Shown: positions 17,191-25,613 of the stretch, one piece after another
How positions within the stretch are numbered: the stretch's first letter is position 1
Layout: each line of letters begins with the position of its first letter
Source: Actinomycetes bacterium
GTDB taxonomy: Bacteria > Actinomycetota > Actinomycetes > Mycobacteriales > Mycobacteriaceae
Assembly (NCBI GenBank): GCA_023404955.1
Contig: JAEXZY010000051.1
Coordinates: forward strand, 3,619-67,618
Direction of reading: 5' to 3'
Length of the DNA stretch: 64,000 bases
The notes under the pieces: generated by a model
Told to the model about the DNA's origin: nothing
Database searches by the model: none
What the model saw: the letters and a program-made list of their open reading frames with translations, nothing else
Translations under genes and position numbers: made by a program

Positions 17191-20124
17191 GTGGCCGACA
17201 ATGACAATCTCGGTGACAACCTTCAGGACCCCGGCACCGCGTCGCCCGAGCAGGCGCAGCCGACAGAGTCGGCCGCTGCCGCTCCGCCGCCACCCGAACG
17301 CCTGAGGGTTCACTCCCTGGCCCGGGTGCTCGGGACGACCAGCAGGCGCATCATCGACGCGCTGGCCGAGCTCGACGGGCGGACCCGTAGCGCGCACTCC
17401 ACGATCGGCCGGGACGAGGCCGACCGCGTGCGTGCGGCGCTGGCCGAACCCGAACCAGAGCCTGCTCCTGAGGCCGAGCCTGCTCCCGAGCCCGCAGTCT
17501 CCGAGTCCCCGGCCGCCGAGGTGCCGGAGTCGCCCACCGAGGAAGAGCCGGAGTCGCGGCTGATCCTGGAGACGCCGCCTGCGGTCGAGGCAGAGCCGGC
17601 CGACTACCTGCCTTTGTTCGTGGCGCCGCAACCGGTGGTGCGCGCCGAACCCAGCGCCGCCGAGGACGATGACGAGGACGACTCCGCGTCGGACTCCGAC
17701 GCGGATCAGGATTCGGACTCCGACGCCGACACCGACGACGAGTCATCGGGTCGGCCGTCCGCCAAGCGCCGGCGTCGAGGCCGTCGCGGCCGCGGTCGCG
17801 GGCGCGGAGAACAGAACGGCGACGAGCCGGGAAGCGACGACGAGGACGCGTCCGCCGAGTCGGGCGAGACCACCGAATCCGCCGATGACGCCGACGACGA
17901 CGGCGGGGACGACGAGAACGGCGCGGAGGGCGCAACCCGCCGCCGCCGTCGTCGCCGCCGCCGCAAGTCCGGTTCCGGCGACGACAACGACAACGGTTCG
18001 TCCCCCGACGATCCGCCCAACACCGTCGTGCACGAGAGGGAGCCGCGCGGCAAGGGCGCCAAAGGTTCGTCGGACTCCGAGATCCAGGGCATCAGCGGTT
18101 CCACCCGGCTGGAAGCCAAGCGGCAGCGCCGCCGCGATGGTCGCGACGCCGGCCGTCGCCGCCCCCCGATCCTGTCCGAGGCCGAGTTCCTGGCCCGGCG
18201 CGAAGCCGTCGAACGCACGATGGTCGTGCGGGACAAGGTCCGCAGCGAGCCGCCGCACGAGGGCGCCCGCTACACCCAGATCGCGGTGCTCGAGGACGGC
18301 GTCGTGGTCGAGCACTTCGTCACCTCGGCGGCGCAAGTGTCCCTGGTGGGCAACATCTACCTCGGCATCGTGCAGAACGTGCTGCCGTCGATGGAGGCCG
18401 CATTCGTCGACATCGGCCGCGGCCGCAACGGTGTGCTCTACGCCGGTGAGGTGAACTGGGAGGCCGCCGGTCTGGGTGGCGCCCAGCGCAAGATCGAACA
18501 GGCGCTCAAGCCCGGCGACTACGTGGTCGTGCAGGTCAGCAAGGATCCGGTGGGGCACAAGGGCGCGCGGTTGACCACGCAGGTCTCCCTGGCCGGCCGC
18601 TACCTGGTGTACGTGCCGGGCGCATCGTCGACAGGCATCAGCCGCAAGCTGCCCGACACCGAACGGCAGCGGCTCAAGGAGATCCTGCGCGAGGTGGTGC
18701 CGTCGAATGCCGGCGTGATCATCCGCACCGCCTCCGAAGGTGTCAAAGAAGACGACATCCGCAGCGACGTCGAGCGGCTGCAGGGCCGGTGGACCGAGAT
18801 CGAGGCCAAGGCCGCCGAGATCACGGAGAAGAAGGCCGGCGCGGCCGTGGCGCTCTACGAAGAGCCCGATGTGCTGGTCAAGGTGATCCGCGATCTGTTC
18901 AACGAGGATTTCTCGAAGCTGATCGTGTCGGGAGACGACGCGTGGACGACGATCAACGACTACGTCACCGGCGTGGCCCCGGAATTGCTCGCCCGGATGG
19001 AGAAGTACGAGCCTGCCGGGTCCGACGGGCCCGACGTGTTCGCGGTGCACCGCATCGACGAGCAGCTGGCCAAGGCGATGGACCGCAAGGTGTGGCTGCC
19101 GTCGGGCGGCACCTTGGTGATCGACCGCACCGAGGCGATGACGGTCGTCGACGTCAACACCGGGAAGTTCACCGGATCGGGCGGCAACCTCGAGCAGACG
19201 GTCACCCGGAACAACCTCGAAGCGGCCGAGGAGATCGTGCGCCAGCTGCGGCTGCGCGACATCGGCGGCATCGTGGTCATCGACTTCATCGACATGGTGC
19301 TCGAATCCAATCGTGACCTGGTGCTGCGCCGGCTGACCGAGGCGCTGGCCCGCGACCGCACTCGCCATCAGGTGTCGGAGGTGACGTCGCTGGGGTTGGT
19401 GCAGCTGACCCGCAAGCGGCTCGGCACCGGCCTGATCGAGGCGTTCTCCACCACGTGTACGCACTGCGGCGGGCGCGGCATCACGCTGCACGGCGATCCG
19501 GTCGACACCGCATCGGGCGGCGGCCGCAAGGCCGATACCAACGGCGGTGGCGCAGGCAGCGGCGGCGGTGGGGGCCGGCGTGGCAAGAGGGGCAAGCGCG
19601 GCGCCCCGCAGCAGGAGGTGCAGGTCGCCAAGGTGCCCGCGCACTCGCCCGGCGAGCATCCGATGTTCAAGGCGATGGCCGCAGCCAACGGCAAGCACGA
19701 GGACGACGAGCACGATCACGACGATGACCACGACGTGGAGTCCGCCGGCACTGCCGACGAGGCCGCCGAACTCGATCCGGACGCCATCCGGGACGCGGTC
19801 GTCGACAGCGAGGACGAAGAGCTCGACGACGACTTCGACGAAGACGACGACTCGGACGACGACGAGGACTCGGACGACGAGGACGACGACATCGTCGTGC
19901 TCGATGACGACGACTCCGAAGACGACGACTCAGATGACGACGACTCGGATGACGACTTCGACGACGAAGACGACGAAGACGACGAAGACGACGACGATGA
20001 GGACTCGGACGACGAGGACTCTGACGACGAGGACGATGAGCAGCCCGCTGCCGTCGCCGCCCCGCCTGTCCGGCAGCGTCGCCGCGCCGCCGCACGTCCG
20101 GCTGGGCCGCCCAGTCACGACTGA
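17191..20124 (+). CDS. rne: Ribonuclease E/G
   Basis: Essential endoribonuclease of 977 residues that initiates mRNA decay and matures rRNA. It begins with an IF2-N-like domain (HSLARVLGTTSRRIIDALAE, 41-60), typical of actinobacterial RNase E. A disordered acidic and arginine-rich region (to about 340) follows, with clusters KRRRRGRRGRGRGRG and RRRRRRRRRRK that should bind RNA. The S1 and catalytic domains follow. Metal-site residues are in VIDRTEAM (Asp645), VVDVNTG (Asp654) and VVIDFIDM (Asp698). The Zn-link CTHC is at 756-759. The tail from about 873 to 950 is almost wholly Asp/Glu/Ser. The disordered arms, not a C-terminal scaffold alone, probably hold degradosome contacts. AGGAG fixes the GTG start. 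Confidence 0.95.
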   Translation: MADNDNLGDNLQDPGTASPEQAQPTESAAAAPPPPERLRVHSLARVLGTTSRRIIDALAELDGRTRSAHSTIGRDEADRVRAALAEPEPEPAPEAEPAPEPAVSESPAAEVPESPTEEEPESRLILETPPAVEAEPADYLPLFVAPQPVVRAEPSAAEDDDEDDSASDSDADQDSDSDADTDDESSGRPSAKRRRRGRRGRGRGRGEQNGDEPGSDDEDASAESGETTESADDADDDGGDDENGAEGATRRRRRRRRRKSGSGDDNDNGSSPDDPPNTVVHEREPRGKGAKGSSDSEIQGISGSTRLEAKRQRRRDGRDAGRRRPPILSEAEFLARREAVERTMVVRDKVRSEPPHEGARYTQIAVLEDGVVVEHFVTSAAQVSLVGNIYLGIVQNVLPSMEAAFVDIGRGRNGVLYAGEVNWEAAGLGGAQRKIEQALKPGDYVVVQVSKDPVGHKGARLTTQVSLAGRYLVYVPGASSTGISRKLPDTERQRLKEILREVVPSNAGVIIRTASEGVKEDDIRSDVERLQGRWTEIEAKAAEITEKKAGAAVALYEEPDVLVKVIRDLFNEDFSKLIVSGDDAWTTINDYVTGVAPELLARMEKYEPAGSDGPDVFAVHRIDEQLAKAMDRKVWLPSGGTLVIDRTEAMTVVDVNTGKFTGSGGNLEQTVTRNNLEAAEEIVRQLRLRDIGGIVVIDFIDMVLESNRDLVLRRLTEALARDRTRHQVSEVTSLGLVQLTRKRLGTGLIEAFSTTCTHCGGRGITLHGDPVDTASGGGRKADTNGGGAGSGGGGGRRGKRGKRGAPQQEVQVAKVPAHSPGEHPMFKAMAAANGKHEDDEHDHDDDHDVESAGTADEAAELDPDAIRDAVVDSEDEELDDDFDEDDDSDDDEDSDDEDDDIVVLDDDDSEDDDSDDDDSDDDFDDEDDEDDEDDDDEDSDDEDSDDEDDEQPAAVAAPPVRQRRRAAARPAGPPSHD

Positions 20125-20129
20125 GCGGT

Positions 20130-20159
20130 TTGACCCTCAACCCGCTGCTCACGTAACCT
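20130..20159 (+). promoter_or_regulatory. Promoter of rplU-rpmA-obg-proB
   Basis: -35 TTGACC (20130-20135) and -10 TAACCT (20154-20159) are 18 bases apart, giving a leader of about 115 bases before rplU. The leader contains a cctgcc/ggcagg stem around 20178-20204. The same TAACCT -10 with 18-base spacing appears at rpsT in this window. Confidence 0.6.
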
Positions 20160-20283
20160 TGAGCAGTTGTCTCCAGGGCCTGCCCACGCGGGCCCGAGGC
20201 AGGGATGGAAGGTCCCGCACCAAGATCCGCACGCAGACCGTCAGGTGATGCGCGCCCGCACGCGAAGTAGAGGATGACCAACG

Positions 20284-20607
20284 ATGGCAGCGCAGAAAGC
20301 CACGTACGCGATCGTCAAGACCGGTGGCAAGCAGTACAAGGTCGCCGCCGGTGACATCGTCAAGGTGGAGAAGCTCGACGTCGAGCCCGGTGGCACGGTG
20401 TCGCTGCCGGTGGCCCTCGTCGTCGACGGGGCCGACGTGACCACCGACGCGACGGCGCTGGAAAAGGTCGCGGTCACCGGCGAGGTCCTCGAGCACACCA
20501 AGGGTCCCAAGATCCGCATCCACAAGTTCAAGAACAAGACCGGCTATCACAAGCGCCAGGGGCACCGTCAGCAGCTGACGGTCCTCAAGGTCACCGGCAT
20601 CAAGTAA
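20284..20607 (+). CDS. rplU: 50S ribosomal protein L21
   Basis: Ribosomal protein of 107 residues binding 23S rRNA. The start TYAIVKTGGKQYKV and the closing signature KFKNKTGYHKRQGHRQ are diagnostic. It lies 17 bases before rpmA, the usual L21-L27-Obg order. Compared with M. tuberculosis, no dctA gene intervenes between rne and rplU. Confidence 0.97.
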   Translation: MAAQKATYAIVKTGGKQYKVAAGDIVKVEKLDVEPGGTVSLPVALVVDGADVTTDATALEKVAVTGEVLEHTKGPKIRIHKFKNKTGYHKRQGHRQQLTVLKVTGIK

Positions 20608-20624
20608 CGACGGGAGCGACAGAC

Positions 20625-20891
20625 ATGGCACACAAGAAGGGCGCTTCCAGCTCACGCAACGGTCGCGATTCAGCCGCCCAGCGGCTCGGCGTCAAGCGCT
20701 TCGGCGGGCAGGTCGTCAAGGCCGGCGAGATCCTGGTCCGTCAGCGCGGCACGCACTTCCACCCCGGCGTCAACGTCGGCCGTGGCGGTGACGACACCCT
20801 GTTCGCCACCGCGCCCGGTGCCGTCGAGTTCGGCACCAAGCGCGGTCGCAAGTACGTCAACATCGTGCGGGTGACCCGCACCGACGCCTGA
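20625..20891 (+). CDS. rpmA: 50S ribosomal protein L27
   Basis: Ribosomal protein of 88 residues near the peptidyl-transferase centre. The N-terminus MAHKKGASSSRNGRDS is in the uncleaved form, in contrast to Firmicutes that cut a leader peptide. The family signature HFHPGVNVGRGGDDTLFA is present. ATG is preceded by gacgggagcgaca. Confidence 0.97.
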   Translation: MAHKKGASSSRNGRDSAAQRLGVKRFGGQVVKAGEILVRQRGTHFHPGVNVGRGGDDTLFATAPGAVEFGTKRGRKYVNIVRVTRTDA

Positions 20892-20911
20892 CTTCTTTCT
20901 CCATCGTCGAG

Positions 20912-20960
20912 ATCGACGTTCGGGCGCCACGCACTCGCACTATGGCGCCCATACGTCGAT
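20912..20960 (+). promoter_or_regulatory. Large hairpin between rpmA and obg
   Basis: Arms atcgacgt + gggcgcca pair with tggcgccc + acgtcgat, 16 base pairs interrupted by one 2x2 internal loop and closed by a 13-base loop. No T-tract follows. It ends 27 bases before the obg ATG, so an attenuator, an RNA processing site or a stability element is likelier than a classical terminator. Confidence 0.6.
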
Positions 20961-20987
20961 TTCGGCACTGAGAGAGGAGAAACATCG

Positions 20988-22430
20988 ATGACCCGCTTCG
21001 TCGACCGCGTGGTGATCCACGCCAGGGCGGGTAACGGTGGCAATGGCTGCGCATCGGTGCACCGCGAGAAATTCAAGCCCCTCGGCGGTCCCGACGGTGG
21101 CAACGGCGGACGCGGCGGCAGCATCGTCTTCGTCGTGGACCCGCAGGTGCACACGCTGCTCGACTTCCACTTCCACCCCCACGTGGTCGCCCCGTCGGGC
21201 AAGCAGGGCGCCGGTAGCAACCGCGACGGCGCCAACGGCGCGGATCTCGAAGTCAAGGTGCCCGACGGCACCGTCGTCCTCGATGAGCAGGGCCGCATGC
21301 TGGCCGACCTCGTCGGCCCCGGTACTCGCTTCGAAGCCGCCGCCGGTGGCCGCGGCGGACTCGGCAACGCGGCGTTGGCATCGCGGGCCCGCAAAGCGCC
21401 CGGCTTCGCGCTCCTCGGCGAGAAGGGTGACGTCCGCGATCTCACCCTCGAACTCAAGACCGTCGCCGACGTCGGGTTGGTCGGATTCCCGTCGGCCGGG
21501 AAGTCCTCCCTGGTGTCGGCGATCTCGGCAGCCAAGCCCAAGATCGCCGACTATCCGTTCACCACGCTGGCCCCCAACCTCGGGGTGGTCTCCGCCGGCG
21601 ACTACACGTTCACCGTCGCCGACGTCCCCGGACTGATTCCCGGCGCCTCCGAAGGCCGCGGGCTGGGGCTGGACTTCCTGCGCCACATCGAACGCTGTGC
21701 GGTGCTCGTGCACGTCGTCGACTGCGCGACGCTGGAGCCGGGCCGCGATCCGATCTCCGACATCGAGGCGCTCGAAGCCGAGATCGCCGCCTACACCCCG
21801 ACGCTGCAGGGGGACACCACGCTCGGCGATCTCGCCGAGCGTCCCCGCGCGGTGGTGCTGAACAAGATCGACGTGCCGGATGCGCGTGAACTCGCCGACT
21901 TCGTCTCCGAGGAGATCGCCTCGACGTTCGGGTGGCCGGTCTTCGAGGTGTCCACGGTGGCTCGAGAAGGGCTGCGGCCGTTGACGTTCGCACTGTGGGA
22001 CATGGTCGCGGCCTACCGCGCGGCGCAACCCGAGGTCGTTCCGCGGCGCCCCGTGATCCGGCCGGTGCCCGTCGATGAGACGTCGTTCTCCGTCGAGCCG
22101 GACGGCCAGGGTGGCTTCGTCGTGCACGGCACCCGCCCGCAACGCTGGGTGGCGCAGACCAACTTCGACAACGACGAAGCCGTCGGATATCTCGGTGACC
22201 GGTTGGCGCGCCTGGGTGTCGAGGACGAACTGCTCAAGCTCGGTGCCCGGCCGGGGTGCGCGGTGACCATCGGCGACATGACATTCGACTGGGAGCCGCA
22301 GACTCCCGCCGGCGTCGACGTGCACCTGTCGGGCCGCGGCACCGACGTCCGACTCGAACAGAGCGACCGGGTGTCCGCCGACGAGCGCAAGGCAGCGAGA
22401 AAGGCGCGTCGGGAGAGTACTCCCGAATGA
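20988..22430 (+). CDS. obg: GTPase Obg
   Basis: Ribosome-associated GTPase of 480 residues acting in 50S assembly and stress signalling. The glycine-rich Obg domain occupies residues 1-158 (GGPDGGNGGRGGSIVF, GRGGLGNAALAS). The G domain follows (P-loop GFPSAGKSSL, G3 DVPGLI, G4 NKID). The C-terminal OCT domain lies around 340-430 (VDETSFSVEPDGQGGFVVHG), and a basic tail closes the protein. The start has a strong AGAGGAG Shine-Dalgarno. The stop overlaps proB (ATGA). Confidence 0.97.
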   Translation: MTRFVDRVVIHARAGNGGNGCASVHREKFKPLGGPDGGNGGRGGSIVFVVDPQVHTLLDFHFHPHVVAPSGKQGAGSNRDGANGADLEVKVPDGTVVLDEQGRMLADLVGPGTRFEAAAGGRGGLGNAALASRARKAPGFALLGEKGDVRDLTLELKTVADVGLVGFPSAGKSSLVSAISAAKPKIADYPFTTLAPNLGVVSAGDYTFTVADVPGLIPGASEGRGLGLDFLRHIERCAVLVHVVDCATLEPGRDPISDIEALEAEIAAYTPTLQGDTTLGDLAERPRAVVLNKIDVPDARELADFVSEEIASTFGWPVFEVSTVAREGLRPLTFALWDMVAAYRAAQPEVVPRRPVIRPVPVDETSFSVEPDGQGGFVVHGTRPQRWVAQTNFDNDEAVGYLGDRLARLGVEDELLKLGARPGCAVTIGDMTFDWEPQTPAGVDVHLSGRGTDVRLEQSDRVSADERKAARKARRESTPE

Positions 22431-23527
22431 GCCGCCACCGCGAGGCGGTACGCACCGCACGATCGGTGGTCGTCAAGATCGGTACCACCGCGTTGACCAC
22501 GCCCACAGGCGAATTCGACAGTGGCCGGTTGTACAACCTCGTCGACGCGTTCGAAGCCCGCATGAAGGCAGGATCCGACGTCGTGATCGTGTCCTCGGGC
22601 GCGATCGCCGCCGGCATCGAGCCGCTGGGACTATCCCGGAGGCCGACCGACCTGGCCACCAAGCAGGCCGCCGCCAGTGTCGGTCAAGTGGCGCTGGTCA
22701 ATTCGTGGAGCACGGCGTTCGCTCGCTACCAGCGCACCGTCGGCCAGGTCCTGCTCACGGCACACGACATCTCGATGCGTGTGCAGCACACCAACGCTCA
22801 GCGCACTCTCGACCGGTTGCGCGGGCTGCACGCCGTCGCGATCGTCAACGAGAACGACACCGTGGCCACCAACGAGATCCGGTTCGGTGACAACGACCGT
22901 CTCTCTGCGCTCGTCGCGCACCTGGTGGGCGCCGACGCGTTGATCCTGCTCTCTGACGTCGACGGCCTCTACGACAGCGATCCGCGGAAAGCGAACGCGC
23001 GCTTCATCCCCGAGGTTGCCGGACCCGACGATCTGGCCGGGGTGACGGCGGGGCGGGGCAGCCATCTCGGCACCGGCGGCATGGAGTCCAAGCTGTCGGC
23101 AGCGCTGCTCGCCTCCGATGCCGGAGTGCCGGTGCTGCTGGCCGCCGCGGCCGATGCTGCTGCCGCGCTGGAGGATGCGTCGGTGGGCACCGTCTTCGCA
23201 CCCCGCGCCGAACGCATGTCGGCGCGCCGCTTCTGGGTGCGCTACGCCGCCGAGTCCGCTGGGGCGCTGACGCTGGACGACGGTGCGGTCGACGCCGTTG
23301 TGCGGCGGCGCCGTTCCCTGCTCCCGGCCGGGATCACGGAAGTGTCGGGTCGGTTCTCCGGCGGCGACGTCGTCGAATTGCGCAGCAATGACGCGACGAT
23401 GGTGGCCCGGGGTGTGGTGGCCTACGACGCCGCCGAACTGACGACGATGCTGGGCCGGTCGACGTCCGATCTGCCCGCCGAGATGCGGCGCCCCGTCGTG
23501 CACGCCGACGACCTGGTCGCGGTCTAG
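22427..23527 (+). CDS. proB: Glutamate 5-kinase
   Basis: First enzyme of proline synthesis, 366 residues, phosphorylating glutamate at the gamma-carboxyl. The amino-acid kinase domain is marked by VVKIGTTALT, VSSGAIAAG, NENDTVAT and GTGGMESKLSAA. The C-terminal PUA domain is at about 280-360. ATG is embedded in the obg stop. Its stop overlaps that of the convergent hypothetical gene within a single CTAG. proA lies 5 kb downstream, so the two proline genes are not co-transcribed. Confidence 0.96.
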   Translation: MSRHREAVRTARSVVVKIGTTALTTPTGEFDSGRLYNLVDAFEARMKAGSDVVIVSSGAIAAGIEPLGLSRRPTDLATKQAAASVGQVALVNSWSTAFARYQRTVGQVLLTAHDISMRVQHTNAQRTLDRLRGLHAVAIVNENDTVATNEIRFGDNDRLSALVAHLVGADALILLSDVDGLYDSDPRKANARFIPEVAGPDDLAGVTAGRGSHLGTGGMESKLSAALLASDAGVPVLLAAAADAAAALEDASVGTVFAPRAERMSARRFWVRYAAESAGALTLDDGAVDAVVRRRRSLLPAGITEVSGRFSGGDVVELRSNDATMVARGVVAYDAAELTTMLGRSTSDLPAEMRRPVVHADDLVAV

Positions 23528-24147
23528 AAGCGGTCCTTCAGCCAGTTCTCGAGCCACTGTGCCCGGCGCTCGGCCGCGTCGATCGCGTCGTTATCGGAAT
23601 GCCGCAGCGGTACGCCGTGCGCGGACGCGGTCTCGACGACCGCCGCGCGCACGTCTGGATCGGCGAGCAGCAGCGTGGCGATCATGCTCGCTGACAGCGT
23701 GCGATTGCGCAGCCTGCCGCGGTAGTTCACCTCGGTGGGAACGCGGATGCTGAGCAGGCCGGACAGCGGGCCGCCGGCTGCGGCCACCGCGGCGGTCAGC
23801 ACGGCGTCGGATGCCAGGCCGATGACGCGCCGCCGGAAAGGGAAGCGCGGCAACGGAAGTCGGCCGACTTGTGCCTGCAAGCCATCCGCCAGCAGATAGC
23901 CGACGAGGCTGTGGGTTTCGATGTCGGTGACATCGGACCAGTGGACGGAGTCGCCGTCGAACTCCACGTCGTCACCGCTGACGGCGAGCCCGCCGACATG
24001 GTTGAGCAACCGGACCGCACGCTGCAGTGGGTCGGGCAGACGGGTGAGCGCGGCCACCGCATCGCCGACACCGAGTCCCCAGCGCTGCGACGCCGGTCCC
24101 TTCGGCGGCGGCGGCACACCCGGCAGGCGCGAGATCACCCCGCTCAC
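23524..24147 (-). CDS. Conserved hypothetical protein next to the sirtuin gene
   Basis: I do not recognise this family. It is a soluble-looking protein of 207 residues with an N-terminal PPPPKGPASQ segment, an acidic strand region (GDDVEFDGDSVHWSDVTD), a basic turn (PRFPFRRRVIGLASD) and a charged C-terminus (AERRAQWLENWLKDRF). No signal peptide or catalytic motif is clear. GTG 24147 overlaps the sir2 stop (GTGA), so it is translated with the deacetylase and may act with it. A longer start at 24204 would run deep into sir2 and is less likely. Confidence 0.7.
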   Translation of the reverse strand: MSGVISRLPGVPPPPKGPASQRWGLGVGDAVAALTRLPDPLQRAVRLLNHVGGLAVSGDDVEFDGDSVHWSDVTDIETHSLVGYLLADGLQAQVGRLPLPRFPFRRRVIGLASDAVLTAAVAAAGGPLSGLLSIRVPTEVNYRGRLRNRTLSASMIATLLLADPDVRAAVVETASAHGVPLRHSDNDAIDAAERRAQWLENWLKDRF

Positions 24148-24980
24148 ACCGGGCTCGCCAACGTCGGCAACTCGTCGGCGAGCAGCGCCAGCATCGGCGA
24201 GCATCCGTTGTCGATCTTCACCGTCGCCAGGTCGTCGCCGCGGGTGCGGCCCCGGTTGACGATCGCGATCGGGATGCCGCGCGCTGCTGCGTGCCGGACG
24301 AACCGGTAGCCGGAGTACACCGTCAGCGACGACCCGGCGACCAGCAGCGCATCGGCGTCGTCGACCATCGCGTACGCCTCGTCCACCCGCGCTTTCGGCA
24401 CGCTCTCACCGAAGTACACGATGTCCGGCTTGAGCATGCCGCCGCAGTGGGGGCAGTCGATGATCCGGAACTCCGACGTGTCGCCGACGACAGCGTCGGC
24501 GTCCGGCGCGACGGCGATGCTGTCTAGGCTCGCGACCCGTTCCCGGAAGCCGGGATTGGCCGCCTCGAGCATGTCGTCGAGCGCCGCACGAGACATGCCG
24601 CGCCCGCACTGCAGACACATCACATGCACGTAGGTGCCGTGCAGATCGATGACCGCGCGGCTGCCCGCCTTGGTGTGCAGCAGGTCGACGTTCTGGGTGA
24701 TCAGACCGGTGACGACGCCGGCGCGTTCCAGCGCGGCCAGCGCACGGTGGCCCGCATTGGGGCGGCGTTCGTCCATGTGTCGCCACCCGACGTGGTTACG
24801 GGCCCAGTAGCGCTGCCGGAAGACGGGGTCCGAGGTGAACTGCCGGATGGTCATGGGGTTGGCCGGCGGGGAATCGGGGCCGCGATAGTCCGGGATCCCC
24901 GAGTCCGTCGACATGCCGGCGCCGGTGAGCACGGCGACGCGGCGACCGCGAAGCGCGGTGATCAGTTCGGGGGACTCCAC
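24144..24980 (-). CDS. NAD-dependent protein deacylase (sirtuin)
   Basis: Sir2-family enzyme of 278 residues that removes acyl groups from lysines, consuming NAD and releasing nicotinamide. The Rossmann motif GAGMSTDSGIPDYRG is at about 20-34. TQNVD and the catalytic histidine in DLHGTYVHV are present. The zinc cysteines CLQC and CPHC flank about 50 residues. The sequence looks like the class II (SIRT4-like) group, longer than CobB. TATCCT at 24988-24993 lies 7 bases before GTG 24980, a leaderless pattern. It is co-transcribed with the hypothetical gene downstream. Confidence 0.9.
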   Translation of the reverse strand: MESPELITALRGRRVAVLTGAGMSTDSGIPDYRGPDSPPANPMTIRQFTSDPVFRQRYWARNHVGWRHMDERRPNAGHRALAALERAGVVTGLITQNVDLLHTKAGSRAVIDLHGTYVHVMCLQCGRGMSRAALDDMLEAANPGFRERVASLDSIAVAPDADAVVGDTSEFRIIDCPHCGGMLKPDIVYFGESVPKARVDEAYAMVDDADALLVAGSSLTVYSGYRFVRHAAARGIPIAIVNRGRTRGDDLATVKIDNGCSPMLALLADELPTLASPV

Positions 24981-24987
24981 CTCATCG

Positions 24988-24993
24988 AGGATA
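24988..24993 (-). promoter_or_regulatory. Leaderless -10 of the sirtuin gene
   Basis: TATCCT on the minus strand, 7 bases from GTG 24980, no Shine-Dalgarno sequence. Confidence 0.5.
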
Positions 24994-25016
24994 GGGGTCT
25001 ACCGGATCGGTGCAGG

Positions 25017-25559
25017 TCAGCGCAGGCACTCGGCAGCGCCGTCGAGGATCTCGGCGCTCATGTTCTGCTCCATCATCTGCAGGGCCGCGTTACCGAGGTC
25101 GGCATCGATGTGGGCGACCGCGTCGCGCGGAACCACGACCGGGAAGTGCCGGACGTACGCGTCGAGTGCTGTGTAGAGGACGCACTGCTCGGTGACCTGA
25201 CCGGTCAGCACGAGGCGGTCGGGCTTCAACTGGGTCAGCAGATAGGCCAGCGACGTGGCGTAGAACGCGCTGTGGCGCACCTTGGTCATCACCCGAAGGC
25301 CGTGCTTGGGCACGATCGGCTCCACCAGGTCGGGCCGGTCGCCGTCGAGTGCGCTGCGGACGATGTCGCTGAATTCGGCGCTGAAGTCGCCGTAGTTGTC
25401 GTTGACATAGATCAGCTCTGCGTCGTCGCGCTCCTGTGCTTCGGCGACGAGACTGCTCAGCGGCTCGACGATCGGCTCGACGTGCGGGATCAGCTTCTCG
25501 GCGTCGGGGTGTTGATAGGTGTTCATCATGTCGATGACCAGGATTGCGGTGGTGCTCAT
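25017..25559 (-). CDS. Isochorismatase-family cysteine hydrolase
   Basis: Hydrolase of 180 residues. The catalytic triad of the family is visible: Asp in ILVIDMMNTY, Lys in MTKVRHSAF and Cys in GQVTEQCVLYTA. Members cleave isochorismate, nicotinamide, carbamoyl or related amides. The nicotinamidase zinc-site pattern is not obvious, so the substrate is open. Neighbours are a sirtuin, which releases nicotinamide, and nadE. ATG 25559 is the start that gives the normal family length; the frame is open further upstream into nadE. Confidence 0.82.
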   Translation of the reverse strand: MSTTAILVIDMMNTYQHPDAEKLIPHVEPIVEPLSSLVAEAQERDDAELIYVNDNYGDFSAEFSDIVRSALDGDRPDLVEPIVPKHGLRVMTKVRHSAFYATSLAYLLTQLKPDRLVLTGQVTEQCVLYTALDAYVRHFPVVVPRDAVAHIDADLGNAALQMMEQNMSAEILDGAAECLR

Positions 25560-25613
25560 GGGGCCGTAGATACCCAGCGATTGAACGCGGACACATCGGG
25601 GACACAATGAACC

